From assembly GCF_017874535.1 (NCBI RefSeq), contig NZ_JAGGLS010000002.1, forward strand, positions 124,001 to 188,000: DNA of 64,000 nucleotides. The letters are read 5' to 3'. The position numbers and the translations under genes are program-made. The notes beneath the pieces are model-generated. The model had not been told where the DNA came from. It ran no database searches and was given only the letters and a program-made list of their open reading frames with translations. Shown in pieces: positions 1 through 8,857 of this stretch (the stretch's first letter is position 1; each line of letters starts with the position of its first letter). This DNA comes from Anaerococcus nagyae (GTDB lineage: Bacteria > Bacillota > Clostridia > Tissierellales > Peptoniphilaceae).

Positions 1-2516
1 TCAGCTCTAGATAAATCTGTTGGTATTTTACCACTCATAGTATCTACTAACATTTCTACAATTGAATCAGGTCTTTCAAATGAACTAGAATCATAATCTT
101 CTAGAATACTATTATTTACAGTATTCCACATTTTGGCAGCTCTTTTAATAGAAGTACCATTCATTCTTATTGATTGATCATCTGAACCCATCCAAATACC
201 TACTGTATAATACGGAGTGTATCCCATACACCAAAAGTCAACATAATCGTCAGTTGTTCCAGTTTTTACAGCATAGTCTATACCATTTAGATTTATGTTG
301 TTATAATAAGCACCTGCACTTTGTAAAGCAGAGGTTATTTGGTATGCTGTTTGTTCACTTGTTACATTATGAGTAATTACATTATCGCTATCAAACAATA
401 CTTTACCCTGAGAATCCTCAATTTTAGAGAATGTAAGGGGTTCATTGTAGGTACCTTTATTAGCAAGTGCTGCATAGGCTGCTGTCATATCTAAGTTTGT
501 AAGGCCATGTGTCATTGCTCCTAGACCTAAAGCAGCAAGATTTTCATCATTAGTAACACTATTTTCATCTTTTGTTATAAAGTTATCATCACTTCCATTT
601 TCTTTTATAATTCCAAATCTTTTTAAGTAATCCATACTGGTGTCTATACCGATTTCATCTAAGGTTCTTACAGCTATAGTATTTATTGATAATTCTATAG
701 CTTTTCTAATTGGTACTACACCCATGTAATAATCATAAACATTTTTGGGCCAAGGTTGATTATTATCATTCATCAGTAAAGGAACATCATCCACACCAGT
801 TGCAAGATTAAAGCCATTATCTAAAGCAGCTGTATAGGTGGCAATAGGTTTGATTGAAGATCCAGGTTGTCTTGGTATAGAGGAAGCTCTATCTAAAACT
901 CTCATACCTTGTTGGTCACGTCCACCCATTATAGCTTTTATATGTCCATTGCTGTGGTCTATGACTACAGTAGAAGATTGAGGCTGAATTATACCATCAA
1001 GATCTATGTCGTAAAAGTCTTTATTTATTGAGAATGTACCATCATCATAATAAGAAAATAGTCTTGGATTTTTTTCTAAATATTTATTACTTATTACAAT
1101 ATTTTGGTTATCATCTAACTTAATATTTTCATTGGTATTAAAGTCGACATATCCTGACTTATGAGTTCTTAAATTTTTATTATTTTCATCTAATGAATAG
1201 TAGTTTCTAAACATTAGTTTTGTTTGATCTAAATAAGCCTTATTTGTTTTCATAACGATATTATTATCTTTATCGTACCAAGCTTCATCAGCTCTTAATC
1301 TAATATCGTTATTTTCATTTAATAAATTTGCTTTTGAATAGTACAAGAGATTTCCATTATCATTTATGATATTTCCATATTGATCATATTTTAAATCTAA
1401 TAGAGGGGCTTGCTGCCAAGTGGAAGTATCTCCAACTAAATATGATGAAAAATCATTATAAATTGATTCAAGTTGTTTTTGCATATCTTCATCAATTGTT
1501 GTTGTAATGCGTAATCCACCATAGTTAAGTCTATCCCAAGCTTGATTTTCACTCATGTTGTAAGTTTCCATCAGTTTTTTAACAACTTGTTTTTCCAAAA
1601 GTGAGTTAAAATAGCTTGCAATTTCTGTATTAGTTCTTATAGCAGGTTTTATTGATTCTGCAACATCAAATGACCTTGCATCGTCATATTCTTTTTTGCT
1701 TATATAACCGTGCTCGAGCATCTTATCAAGAACATAAACTTCTCTTTTAAGTGGCGCAGGATTATAAATTGCAGCATATTTTTCTCCTTCAATATTGAAT
1801 TCTCCAAGAATTTTTTGATCAGTAACTTCTCCTACTTTAATTGCTTTATAAAGAGAGTTATCTGAAGGAGATTGTACAATACCAGCAAGAGCCGCACACT
1901 GAGCTAAATTTAGCTCTGAAACGTCTTTATTAAAGTAAGTTTTTGCGGCGGCTTCGACACCATAAGAATTTTGACCCATAAATACACGATTTAAATAGGC
2001 ACCTAGAATTTCATCTTTGTTTAAATTCTTTTCTATTTCTAAGGCTAGATAAATTTCTCTAATCTTTCTTTGATAGGTTTGATCATTTGTAAGGTAAGTA
2101 TTACGAGCAAGCTGCTGAGTAATTGTAGATCCACCACGTACAATTCCACCAGCTCTAAAATTCTCAACAGCTGATCCTAGTATAGATTGGGGATCTACAC
2201 CTGGGTGTTTATAGAATCTTTCATCTTCAACTGCTACAAAGGCGTGTTTGAGATCATCTGGAATATCGTTGTAGTCTACAATTTCCCTATATTCATTTGT
2301 AGCTATTGAATCTAGTTCATTTCCATCTTCATCAACTATAGTGGAATTTTGGCTCATTTCATATTTAATAATATCTGAATCTATTTTTGGAGCAGTTTTC
2401 ATAACTTCAAGTATTGCTCCTCCAGTAAGACCTGCAAATATGGTCACTGCTGATAGTAAGATTAAAAATACTATTAATATAAGCTTTAGTACTATAGAGG
2501 TAATTTTTTTTGTCAT
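1..2516 (-). CDS. Class A penicillin-binding protein (PBP1A-type), 3' end cut by window edge
   Basis: Bifunctional peptidoglycan polymerase: a GT51 glycosyltransferase followed by a penicillin-binding transpeptidase, anchored by an N-terminal membrane helix at about residues 5-28. The glycosyltransferase motifs EDERFYKHPGVD and GGSTITQQLARN are visible near residues 96-140. The transpeptidase shows SxxK as SSIK (Ser553), an SIN motif and KTGT (Lys751). 838 residues are in the window and no stop is reached before base 1, so the C-terminal tail is missing. The start is ATG at 2516-2514 with AGGAGG just upstream (2521-2526). It is transcribed divergently from hflX. It probably acts at the septum or side wall; the exact PBP subtype cannot be told from this part. 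Confidence 0.93.
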   Translation of the reverse strand, partial: MTKKITSIVLKLILIVFLILLSAVTIFAGLTGGAILEVMKTAPKIDSDIIKYEMSQNSTIVDEDGNELDSIATNEYREIVDYNDIPDDLKHAFVAVEDERFYKHPGVDPQSILGSAVENFRAGGIVRGGSTITQQLARNTYLTNDQTYQRKIREIYLALEIEKNLNKDEILGAYLNRVFMGQNSYGVEAAAKTYFNKDVSELNLAQCAALAGIVQSPSDNSLYKAIKVGEVTDQKILGEFNIEGEKYAAIYNPAPLKREVYVLDKMLEHGYISKKEYDDARSFDVAESIKPAIRTNTEIASYFNSLLEKQVVKKLMETYNMSENQAWDRLNYGGLRITTTIDEDMQKQLESIYNDFSSYLVGDTSTWQQAPLLDLKYDQYGNIINDNGNLLYYSKANLLNENNDIRLRADEAWYDKDNNIVMKTNKAYLDQTKLMFRNYYSLDENNKNLRTHKSGYVDFNTNENIKLDDNQNIVISNKYLEKNPRLFSYYDDGTFSINKDFYDIDLDGIIQPQSSTVVIDHSNGHIKAIMGGRDQQGMRVLDRASSIPRQPGSSIKPIATYTAALDNGFNLATGVDDVPLLMNDNNQPWPKNVYDYYMGVVPIRKAIELSINTIAVRTLDEIGIDTSMDYLKRFGIIKENGSDDNFITKDENSVTNDENLAALGLGAMTHGLTNLDMTAAYAALANKGTYNEPLTFSKIEDSQGKVLFDSDNVITHNVTSEQTAYQITSALQSAGAYYNNINLNGIDYAVKTGTTDDYVDFWCMGYTPYYTVGIWMGSDDQSIRMNGTSIKRAAKMWNTVNNSILEDYDSSSFERPDSIVEMLVDTMSGKIPTDLSRA

Positions 2517-2624
2517 TATGCCTCCTAAATATCTTAGTCTATTTTTTGTATAATTTATTACCATTTTATCATTTTTTTATTATTTATTCCATATATACTA
2601 TCTTTATTAATTATTGGCTAATCG

Positions 2625-2630
2625 TATAAT
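2625..2630 (+). promoter_or_regulatory. -10 element upstream of hflX
   Basis: TATAAT lies 20 bases before the ATG at 2650. A transcript starting about 7 bases later would exclude the upstream TTG at 2614, which supports the ATG as the hflX start. The -35 is weak (TTTATT near 2603). Confidence 0.4.
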
Positions 2631-2649
2631 CTATTTAGAAAGGGAGTTT

Positions 2650-3888
2650 ATGCAAGAAGTTATACAAGTAAATGTTTTAAATAGAGATGACGATGAAGAT
2701 AATAAAATTTATGAACTAGAATCTTTAATCAATACAGCTGGGGGCAAGTCTCTAGCATACGTTAGCCAAGTAGTGGATAAAGTTAATCCAAGATTTTACA
2801 TAGGTAAGGGTAAGGTTAGTGAGATAAAAGACTTGGCAAAAAAATTAGAGGTAGATACGGTTATTTTTGACGTTGAACTATCAGCTAGTCAACTTTATAA
2901 TCTTGAAGAAGAACTAAAGCTACACGTTGTAGATTGGACAACTCTGATATTAGACATATTTGCTCTAAGAGCAAATACTAAAGAATCTAGACTAAAAATT
3001 AAACTTGCACAGCTTAAATATCAGTTACCTAGACTTAATAAGTGGTTTTCATATTTATCAAGGCAAGCAGGTGGTATAGGTACAAGAGGACCTGGAGAAA
3101 CAATGCTTGAAACTGATAGACGTGCAGTAGTTCGTGACATTAAATCTTTAGAAAAACAATTAAAAGATGTAGAAAAGACTAAAAGAGTAAATAGGCAGTC
3201 AAGAAGAAATATCCATAATATTTCACTATTAGGCTATACTAATGCGGGCAAGTCAACTATTTTAAATGGCATGATGAAAATTTTTGGTGCGGAAAAATTT
3301 GTATACTCAGATGATTTACTTTTTGCGACTCTTGATACATCTACTAGAAGATTAGACTTTTCAAATACCAAAGTTACATTAACAGATACTGTAGGTTTTA
3401 TTGATAACTTATCAGCTGAATTAAATGATTCTTTTTTAACTACTTTAGATGAAATTAGATTTGCAGATATGCTTTTAATAGTAATAGATGCAAGCCATAA
3501 CATTGAACATCAATTACATGCTATAGAAACAGCTATTGAAGATATAGACATTGGTGATAAAGAGATTTTATATGTTTTTAATAAGATGGATAAAGTGAAA
3601 GATGAACTTGCTGTAAAGCTCTTTAAAAGAGAGAGTGAAAGAATATATATTTCTGCACAAGATGATGATGATTTAGTAAGGCTTAAAGATAAGATAGTTT
3701 CATTGATAAAGAGTGAATACGAACTTGTAAATATGCACATACCTTTTGCTGATGGTGATATCTTAGATCATATGATGACTAATTATGACATATTAAATAC
3801 TAAATATGATGAAGATGGAACAAATATAAAATTTGAGATATCTAAAGAAGATAGGGATAAGTATGGACGATTTATCACAAGCTTATAA
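2650..3888 (+). CDS. hflX: GTPase HflX, ribosome-associated
   Basis: 412-residue TRAFAC-class GTPase that in other bacteria binds the 50S subunit and splits or rescues stalled ribosomes under stress. The N-terminal HflX domain is followed by the conserved linker GGIGTRGPGE and then the G domain: G1 GYTNAGKST (about 195-203), G3 DTVGF (about 246) and G4 NKMD (about 312). The C-terminal domain is short, as usual for Firmicutes. I chose the ATG at 2650 because GAAAGGGAG sits 4-5 bases upstream; an in-frame TTG 12 codons earlier has no ribosome site. The end overlaps the next gene by 26 bases, implying translational coupling. Confidence 0.93.
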   Translation: MQEVIQVNVLNRDDDEDNKIYELESLINTAGGKSLAYVSQVVDKVNPRFYIGKGKVSEIKDLAKKLEVDTVIFDVELSASQLYNLEEELKLHVVDWTTLILDIFALRANTKESRLKIKLAQLKYQLPRLNKWFSYLSRQAGGIGTRGPGETMLETDRRAVVRDIKSLEKQLKDVEKTKRVNRQSRRNIHNISLLGYTNAGKSTILNGMMKIFGAEKFVYSDDLLFATLDTSTRRLDFSNTKVTLTDTVGFIDNLSAELNDSFLTTLDEIRFADMLLIVIDASHNIEHQLHAIETAIEDIDIGDKEILYVFNKMDKVKDELAVKLFKRESERIYISAQDDDDLVRLKDKIVSLIKSEYELVNMHIPFADGDILDHMMTNYDILNTKYDEDGTNIKFEISKEDRDKYGRFITSL

Positions 3889-4501
3889 GACTGTTGAAGG
3901 CAGTCATATAAGTGAATTTGAAGAAGAAAAATCTAGATTTATAACAACAATTTTACATGTTGAAAGTGAAGAAGAAGCAATAGAATTTATAGATGAAATA
4001 TCAGAAAGATATAAAGATGCTACTCATAATTGTAGTGCTTATATTATAAATAAAATTCCAGAAATAAAAAGATATAGCGATAATGGTGAACCACAGGGGT
4101 CTGCTGGATTACCTATGTTATCAGTTTTGGAGAAAGAAGGAGTAAGTAATATAGCAGTTGTTGTTACTAGGTATTTTGGAGGAAAGTTATTAGGTAAAGG
4201 TGGTCTTATTCGTGCCTATAGTAGGGGAGTAAGTGACGCACTCATAAATAATATTGTTTACAAAAGACCATTTTATGTAGTAGAATTAATTCATTCTTAT
4301 TCACTATTAGGGCAGATTGAAAATTATTTAAATGAAAATGATTTTGCTATAATAGATAAGGAATTTACTGATCAAGTTAAAATTTCTTTATATATAAAAG
4401 AAGAAGAATATGAAAAAGTTTGTAAAAACTTAATAAACTTGACAAGTGATAATATTAAAATAGAAAATAAAAAGGCAGAAATGCTTTTTACTAAATTATA
4501 G
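3863..4501 (+). CDS. yigZ: YigZ/IMPACT family protein
   Basis: 212-residue member of the UPF0029/IMPACT family (YigZ in E. coli, YvyE in B. subtilis). The N-terminal IMPACT domain contains the hallmark VVVTRYFGGKLLGKGGLIRAY region at about residues 103-123 and is followed by a small DUF1949-type ferredoxin-like domain. The biochemical role is not established; eukaryotic IMPACT modulates the Gcn2 kinase. The start ATG lies inside the hflX coding region (26-base overlap, different frame) behind AGGGAT. Upstream in-frame start-like codons would deepen the overlap and have no ribosome site. It probably shares a transcript with hflX, yebC and lgt. Confidence 0.85.
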   Translation: MDDLSQAYKTVEGSHISEFEEEKSRFITTILHVESEEEAIEFIDEISERYKDATHNCSAYIINKIPEIKRYSDNGEPQGSAGLPMLSVLEKEGVSNIAVVVTRYFGGKLLGKGGLIRAYSRGVSDALINNIVYKRPFYVVELIHSYSLLGQIENYLNENDFAIIDKEFTDQVKISLYIKEEEYEKVCKNLINLTSDNIKIENKKAEMLFTKL

Positions 4502-4509
4502 GAGGATTT

Positions 4510-5244
4510 ATGTCAGGACATAATAAATGGAGCAAAATTAAAAATAAAAAGGGAAATGAAGATGCAAGAAGAGGAAAAATCTTTACTAAACACGCTAGAA
4601 ATATAACTGTAGCAGCTAGACAAGGTGGGGACAATCCAGATTATAACCCAGCTTTAAAACAAGCTATTGACAAGGCAAAAGCTGATAATATGCCGAATGA
4701 TAATATTGATAGAGCTATAAAAAAGGCAACAGGAGAAGGTGCAGGAGATAATTTTCAAAGAGTAATATATGAAGGTTATGGTCCAGCTGGAGTAGCAGTA
4801 ATAGTAGATTGTCTAACAGATAATGTTCAAAGAACAGCACCAGATGTTCGCCATGCTTTTGATAAAAATGGTGGAAATCTAGGTACTGATGGATCAGTTA
4901 TGTTCATGTTTGATCATAAAGGTGAAATTTTAGTAAATAATAAAGATAAAGATTTTGATGAATTTATGATGGACGCTTTAGAAGCCGGAGCAGATGATGT
5001 AATTGAAGAAGACGAATTTTTTGAAGCTATAACAAGTGTAGAAGCATTCAATGAAGCAGTAGCTAAGCTTGAAGAATCTGGATATAAAATTGAAAGATCA
5101 GAAATTTCTTATATCCCACAAAACGAAGTAGAAGTATCTAGTGAACATCATCCTAGTCTTACAAAATTAATAGATACACTTGAGGATAATGATGATGTTC
5201 AAGAAGTTTATACTAATTGGGACGAACCTAGTGAGGAAGAATGA
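4510..5244 (+). CDS. yebC: YebC/PmpR family translation factor/regulator
   Basis: 244-residue YebC/TACO1-family protein starting MSGHNKWSKIKNKKG, the family signature. Members were long annotated as transcriptional regulators. More recent work links them to translation of proline-rich stretches on the ribosome. All three domains appear intact and the length is normal for the family (about 240-250). A GGAGG site lies 5 bases before the ATG. The stop overlaps the lgt start as ATGA. Confidence 0.92.
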   Translation: MSGHNKWSKIKNKKGNEDARRGKIFTKHARNITVAARQGGDNPDYNPALKQAIDKAKADNMPNDNIDRAIKKATGEGAGDNFQRVIYEGYGPAGVAVIVDCLTDNVQRTAPDVRHAFDKNGGNLGTDGSVMFMFDHKGEILVNNKDKDFDEFMMDALEAGADDVIEEDEFFEAITSVEAFNEAVAKLEESGYKIERSEISYIPQNEVEVSSEHHPSLTKLIDTLEDNDDVQEVYTNWDEPSEEE

Positions 5245-6047
5245 TGACTTTTGACTTTAATCGAGTCGCCTTTTCGCTTTTTGGTATTGATGTATATTGG
5301 TATGCCTTACTTATTATAGCAGGGATGCTGTTAGGTACTTATTTTGCAAAAAAAGAGCTTGTTAGACGCGACTTTGACGAAGACTTTATATATGATATTT
5401 TATTTGTAGCAATACCTATAGGTATACTTGGAGCTAGATTTTGGTATGTACTTTTTGAGTGGGATTATTATTCTCAAAATCCAGGTCAAATATTAAACAT
5501 AAGAGGTGGAGGTCTTGCTATCCATGGAGGTATAGTTTTTGGAACACTTGCAACTTATTTTTTTGCAAAAAAGAAACATTTACCATTTTTAGATTTAACA
5601 GATGTTTTAGTACCATCGCTTGCTTTGGGGCAAGGTATTGGAAGATGGGGAAACTTTATGAATCAAGAAGCTCATGGTGGTCCAACAGATCTTCCTTGGG
5701 GAATCGTAATTGATGGAGTTAAGGTTCATCCTACTTTTTTATATGAATCAATTGGAGATATTATTATCTTTTTGATTTTAATAAATTGGAGAAAGAGAAA
5801 TCCTGATAAAGGCAAACAGAGTGCGGTGTATTTAATGGGGTATGGATTAATTAGATTTTTTGTGGAAGGACTAAGGACGGATTCCTTATATTTAGGACCT
5901 ATAAGAATAGCTCAGCTAATGTCTCTATTGTTTATAGTTCTTGGTCTAATAATATATGTTATAGCAAATAAAAAACATGTCCCACCATATTTTAGTCCCA
6001 AAAGAGCTAAGGAAGAAAAAAAACAAAATATAGTTAGATTTAAGTGA
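5241..6047 (+). CDS. lgt: Prolipoprotein diacylglyceryl transferase
   Basis: 268-residue polytopic membrane enzyme that transfers diacylglycerol from phosphatidylglycerol to the lipobox cysteine of prolipoproteins, the first step of lipoprotein maturation. It has about seven membrane helices, the HGGI segment and the Lgt signature GRWGNFMNQEAHGGP (about residues 133-147). A conserved HPTFLYES motif follows. The tail after the last helix is rich in Lys and Glu. The ATG at 5241 overlaps the yebC stop; the ATG at 5244 is equally possible because GAGG is 4 or 7 bases upstream. A strong terminator follows. Confidence 0.94.
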   Translation: MMTFDFNRVAFSLFGIDVYWYALLIIAGMLLGTYFAKKELVRRDFDEDFIYDILFVAIPIGILGARFWYVLFEWDYYSQNPGQILNIRGGGLAIHGGIVFGTLATYFFAKKKHLPFLDLTDVLVPSLALGQGIGRWGNFMNQEAHGGPTDLPWGIVIDGVKVHPTFLYESIGDIIIFLILINWRKRNPDKGKQSAVYLMGYGLIRFFVEGLRTDSLYLGPIRIAQLMSLLFIVLGLIIYVIANKKHVPPYFSPKRAKEEKKQNIVRFK

Positions 6048-6069
6048 AATCAAATAAGTTAATAAATTT

Positions 6070-6096
6070 AATCGGCTCTTTAAGCCGATTTTTTTT
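6070..6096 (+). terminator. Intrinsic terminator after lgt
   Basis: An 8-bp stem (AATCGGCT/AGCCGATT) with a 5-base loop runs into seven T residues. It separates the hflX-lgt group from the dcw cluster. Confidence 0.85.
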
Positions 6097-6098
6097 GT

Positions 6099-6127
6099 TT
6101 GATTTTTTATCCTCTATGGTATAAAAT
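6099..6127 (+). promoter_or_regulatory. Promoter of the mraZ/dcw operon
   Basis: TTGATT at 6099-6104, a 17-base spacer, then TAAAAT at 6122-6127. The overlapping TATAAA at 6120 is preceded by TGG, an extended -10. Transcription would start a few bases before the first GTGG repeat. Confidence 0.6.
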
Positions 6128-6133
6128 GATTAT

Positions 6134-6170
6134 AAAGTGGATTAAAGTGGTTTAAGGTGGTAATAAGTGT
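6134..6170 (+). promoter_or_regulatory. MraZ operator: 10-bp-periodic AAAGTGG boxes
   Basis: AAAGTGG at 6134 and 6144, AAGGTGG at 6154, then TAAGTGT at 6164, each separated by 3 bases. GTG recurs exactly every 10 bases (6137, 6147, 6157, 6167), and a further GTG lies at 6177 inside the gene. The fourth box contains the mraZ GTG start codon. MraZ is known to bind repeated GTG-core boxes at its own promoter, so this is read as an autoregulatory operator. It also covers the position of the ribosome site. Confidence 0.8.
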
Positions 6171-6580
6171 TCTTAGGTGAATTCACACATAAATTAGATT
6201 CTAAAAATAGAATAATGATGCCAAGTGAGTTTAGAGAAAACCTTATTGATGAAATATTCATAACCAAGGGACCAGAGTCTTCATTAATAATTTATATTAA
6301 AGAAGAATTTGAAAAACAAAGTGCAAGGCTTAACGATCTTAGTAACGAAAATAAAAAAAATAGAGCTATAAAAAGATTGTTTTTTTCATCCACTATAAAA
6401 ACAAGCTTAGATAAACAAGGTAGAATTTTGTTAAATAAGAACTTAAGAGATTATGCACATATCGAAGATGAGGCTATGATAATTGGAAATAATTTAACTA
6501 TAGAAATATGGGATGTTAAACAATGGCAAAAATACATAAATGAAGTTGAGGTGAATTTATCCGATATAATGGATGAATAA
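6167..6580 (+). CDS. mraZ: Transcriptional regulator MraZ
   Basis: 137-residue MraZ with two AbrB-like SpoVT half-domains, each holding a version of the DxxxR core (DSKNRIMMP near residue 11, DKQGRILL near residue 81). It is the usual first gene of the division and cell-wall cluster and autoregulates that operon. The start is GTG inside the box array, giving MFLGEFTHKLDSKNR, the normal family N-terminus. No clean Shine-Dalgarno exists apart from AAGGTGG at 6154-6160, which is at the same time an MraZ box. Repression could therefore act on transcription and, in principle, share sequence with ribosome binding. Confidence 0.92.
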   Translation: MFLGEFTHKLDSKNRIMMPSEFRENLIDEIFITKGPESSLIIYIKEEFEKQSARLNDLSNENKKNRAIKRLFFSSTIKTSLDKQGRILLNKNLRDYAHIEDEAMIIGNNLTIEIWDVKQWQKYINEVEVNLSDIMDE

Positions 6581-6581
6581 T

Positions 6582-7502
6582 ATGGAATTTAAGCATGTAT
6601 CAGTTTTAGCTGATGAAGTAATAGAAAATTTAAATATAAAGTCTGACGGTATTTATGTAGATTTAACCTTAGGTAAGGGTGGTCATAGCAAAAGAATTTT
6701 AGAAAAGCTATCTGAAAAGGGTAGGCTAATTGGTTTAGATCAAGATCAAGATGCTTTAAATGCAGCAAAAGAAAACTTGAAAGATTTCACAAATGCTACT
6801 TTTATAAAAAGTAACTTTGAAAATATTGATCAAGTATTAAAAGATTTAGGTGTAGACAAAATTGATGGTGCTTTGATGGATATAGGTGTCAGCTCATATC
6901 AAATTGACAATGGAGATCGTGGATTTTCTTATATGAACGATGGTCCACTAGATATGAGAATGGATACTGCAAATGAGTTAACAGCAGAAAAAATTATAAA
7001 TGAATATCCAAAAGAAGAACTAGTAAGAATTTTTTCAGATTTTGGTGAAGAAAGATTCTCTAAAACAATAGCTAGAAAAATTATCGAAACTAGAGATCTA
7101 TATCATATAGATACAACTTTTAAGTTAAGAGAATTAATACAAGGATCAGTAAGATCTAAAGAAGCTCACCCTGAAAAAAGAGTCTTTCAAGCTTTAAGAA
7201 TAGAGGTTAATAGAGAGCTAGAAGTATTAGAAAATACTTTGGAAAAAGTTGTTGATTCTCTTAATATCGATGCTAGACTGTGCGTAATTAGTTTCCATTC
7301 CTTGGAAGATAGAATAGTAAAAAATAAATTTAAAGATTTAGAAAAAGATTGTATATGTCCACCGTCTTTACCTGTTTGCGTATGTAATCACAAAGCAAAA
7401 ATAAAAATAGTAAATAAAAAACCTATTACAGCATCAAAAAAAGAGCTAGAAGAAAATTCTAGATCTAAGAGTGCTAAGCTTAGGGTATGTCAAAGGATTT
7501 AA
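6582..7502 (+). CDS. rsmH: 16S rRNA (cytosine1402-N4)-methyltransferase
   Basis: About 306 residues. SAM-dependent RsmH (MraW) methylates N4 of C1402 in the P site of 16S rRNA; the partner enzyme RsmI for the same nucleotide is also in this window (47.7-48.5 kb). The SAM-binding region DLTLGKGGHSKRIL and the conserved DIGVSSYQID and DRGFSYMNDGPLDMRMD segments are present, as is the C-terminal RVCQRI end. The ATG at 6582 directly follows the mraZ stop as TAATATG. An in-frame ATG three codons earlier (6573) overlaps mraZ and has no ribosome site. Confidence 0.95.
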   Translation: MEFKHVSVLADEVIENLNIKSDGIYVDLTLGKGGHSKRILEKLSEKGRLIGLDQDQDALNAAKENLKDFTNATFIKSNFENIDQVLKDLGVDKIDGALMDIGVSSYQIDNGDRGFSYMNDGPLDMRMDTANELTAEKIINEYPKEELVRIFSDFGEERFSKTIARKIIETRDLYHIDTTFKLRELIQGSVRSKEAHPEKRVFQALRIEVNRELEVLENTLEKVVDSLNIDARLCVISFHSLEDRIVKNKFKDLEKDCICPPSLPVCVCNHKAKIKIVNKKPITASKKELEENSRSKSAKLRVCQRI

Positions 7503-7503
7503 T

Positions 7504-7905
7504 ATGGCTGAAAGAATACCAAAAAAACAAGTATCAAAAAATAATAATAAAAATAGAAGAAAGTTAAAGGTCAGAGAAAATCCTAAATATAGTAGAAAAT
7601 ATGCTATAAAGATGCAGGAAAAAAGAGATAGGAAAATGAGAATAATTTTATCATTTTTTGCTCTTGCAATAATAGTAACTTTAGGAATATTTACTTTTAA
7701 CAAGAGAAATGAGTTGATGACAAAAAGAAATGAGTATAATGAACTTGTTACTGAAAGTATATCAACCGAGTTAAAAAGAGATAGACTTAAAGCTAAATTA
7801 GAAAATGCTGTAGATATAAACAGAATACAAAGGTATGCTATTGAAGAATTAGGTATGGTTTACGATAAAGCTAAGGAAGAGAGAATAGAGTTCGATGGAA
7901 ATTAA
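7504..7905 (+). CDS. ftsL: FtsL-like septum formation protein
   Basis: 133-residue single-pass membrane protein in the ftsL position between rsmH and mraY. A very basic cytoplasmic tail (about 40 residues, many Lys/Arg/Asn) precedes one membrane helix (about 46-62). A charged extracellular segment with coiled-coil character and the typical C-terminal NRIQRYAIEELGMVYD motif follows. FtsL forms a complex with DivIB/FtsQ and DivIC at the septum. The sequence is poorly conserved, so the call rests on topology, motif and position. AAAGGA lies 6 bases before the ATG, and the junction with rsmH is TAATATG. Confidence 0.8.
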   Translation: MAERIPKKQVSKNNNKNRRKLKVRENPKYSRKYAIKMQEKRDRKMRIILSFFALAIIVTLGIFTFNKRNELMTKRNEYNELVTESISTELKRDRLKAKLENAVDINRIQRYAIEELGMVYDKAKEERIEFDGN

Positions 7906-7906
7906 T

Positions 7907-8857
7907 ATGAACCTTATAGGTAAAATATCAATTATTACAATAATAGCAACTGTGGTATTAGGATATGCTGTATTACCTATATTAAAAAATATGAAGATAG
8001 GGCAAAATATTAGAAAAGAGGGTCCAAAAAGTCATTATCAAAAAGCAGGTACTCCAACAATGGGAGGGATTATATTTTTGATCTCAGCTTTATTGATGAC
8101 CTTGATATTTGTTCCTTTTAACATGAATACAGCTATATTATTAATATGTACTCTTGGTTTCGGAGCAATTGGTTTTATCGATGACTTTAGAAAATTAGTT
8201 TTAAAACAATCTGAAGGTCTTACTCCTAAAGAAAAAATGATATTACAATTTGTCTTAGCAATATTAGTAACAATTATGGCTTACATAAATGATAAAGAAA
8301 GTGTGACTACTTTACAGTTATTATTTACAAATCATATTGTAGATATTAGTTTTTTTGGATTTGTAATTTTGATATTTATTATAATTGGTACTACAAATGC
8401 TGTAAATCTTACGGATGGTCTTGATGGACTTGCGACAAGTGTTTCTTTACCTGTATTTATATGCTTGTTTCTATTAGCAACAACAGAAACAACAAGATTA
8501 TTCTCAATTATAATGTTTGCAGCTTTGTTAGGATTTCTGTATTTTAACTCTAATCCAGCTTCGGTTTTTATGGGAGATACTGGTTCCATGGCAATTGGAG
8601 GAGCAGTAGTAGCTATTGCTATTATAGAAAAATTACCAATATACTTAATAATTTTTGGTGGGGTATATGTAATGGAAACTCTATCTGTAATTATTCAAGT
8701 GATTTCTTATAAAACACGTAACAAGAAAAGAGTTTTCTTAATGACTCCAATTCATCATCATTTTGAGTTAAAGGGATATAAGGAACCTCAAATAGTAGCG
8801 GCTTTTAGTATTGTTTCTACAATACTATGTTTAATAACATTGGTGGCAATTTTATGA
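7907..8857 (+). CDS. mraY: Phospho-N-acetylmuramoyl-pentapeptide transferase
   Basis: About 316 residues and ten membrane helices. MraY makes lipid I from UDP-MurNAc-pentapeptide and undecaprenyl phosphate. Hallmarks are GTPTMGGIIFL, the catalytic-site GFIDDFRK (tandem Asp) and NLTDGLDGLA, and the MTPIHHHFELKG histidine cluster near the C-terminus. I use the ATG at 7907, giving MNLIGKI; an in-frame ATG at 7895 overlaps ftsL. The gene starts through a TAATATG junction and its stop overlaps the murD start. Confidence 0.95.
   Translation: MNLIGKISIITIIATVVLGYAVLPILKNMKIGQNIRKEGPKSHYQKAGTPTMGGIIFLISALLMTLIFVPFNMNTAILLICTLGFGAIGFIDDFRKLVLKQSEGLTPKEKMILQFVLAILVTIMAYINDKESVTTLQLLFTNHIVDISFFGFVILIFIIIGTTNAVNLTDGLDGLATSVSLPVFICLFLLATTETTRLFSIIMFAALLGFLYFNSNPASVFMGDTGSMAIGGAVVAIAIIEKLPIYLIIFGGVYVMETLSVIIQVISYKTRNKKRVFLMTPIHHHFELKGYKEPQIVAAFSIVSTILCLITLVAIL

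Noticed and set aside
2614-2649. Longer HflX N-terminus from a TTG at 2614
   Set aside because: It lies upstream of the likely -10 TATAAT at 2625 and has no ribosome site, whereas ATG 2650 has GAAAGGGAG.
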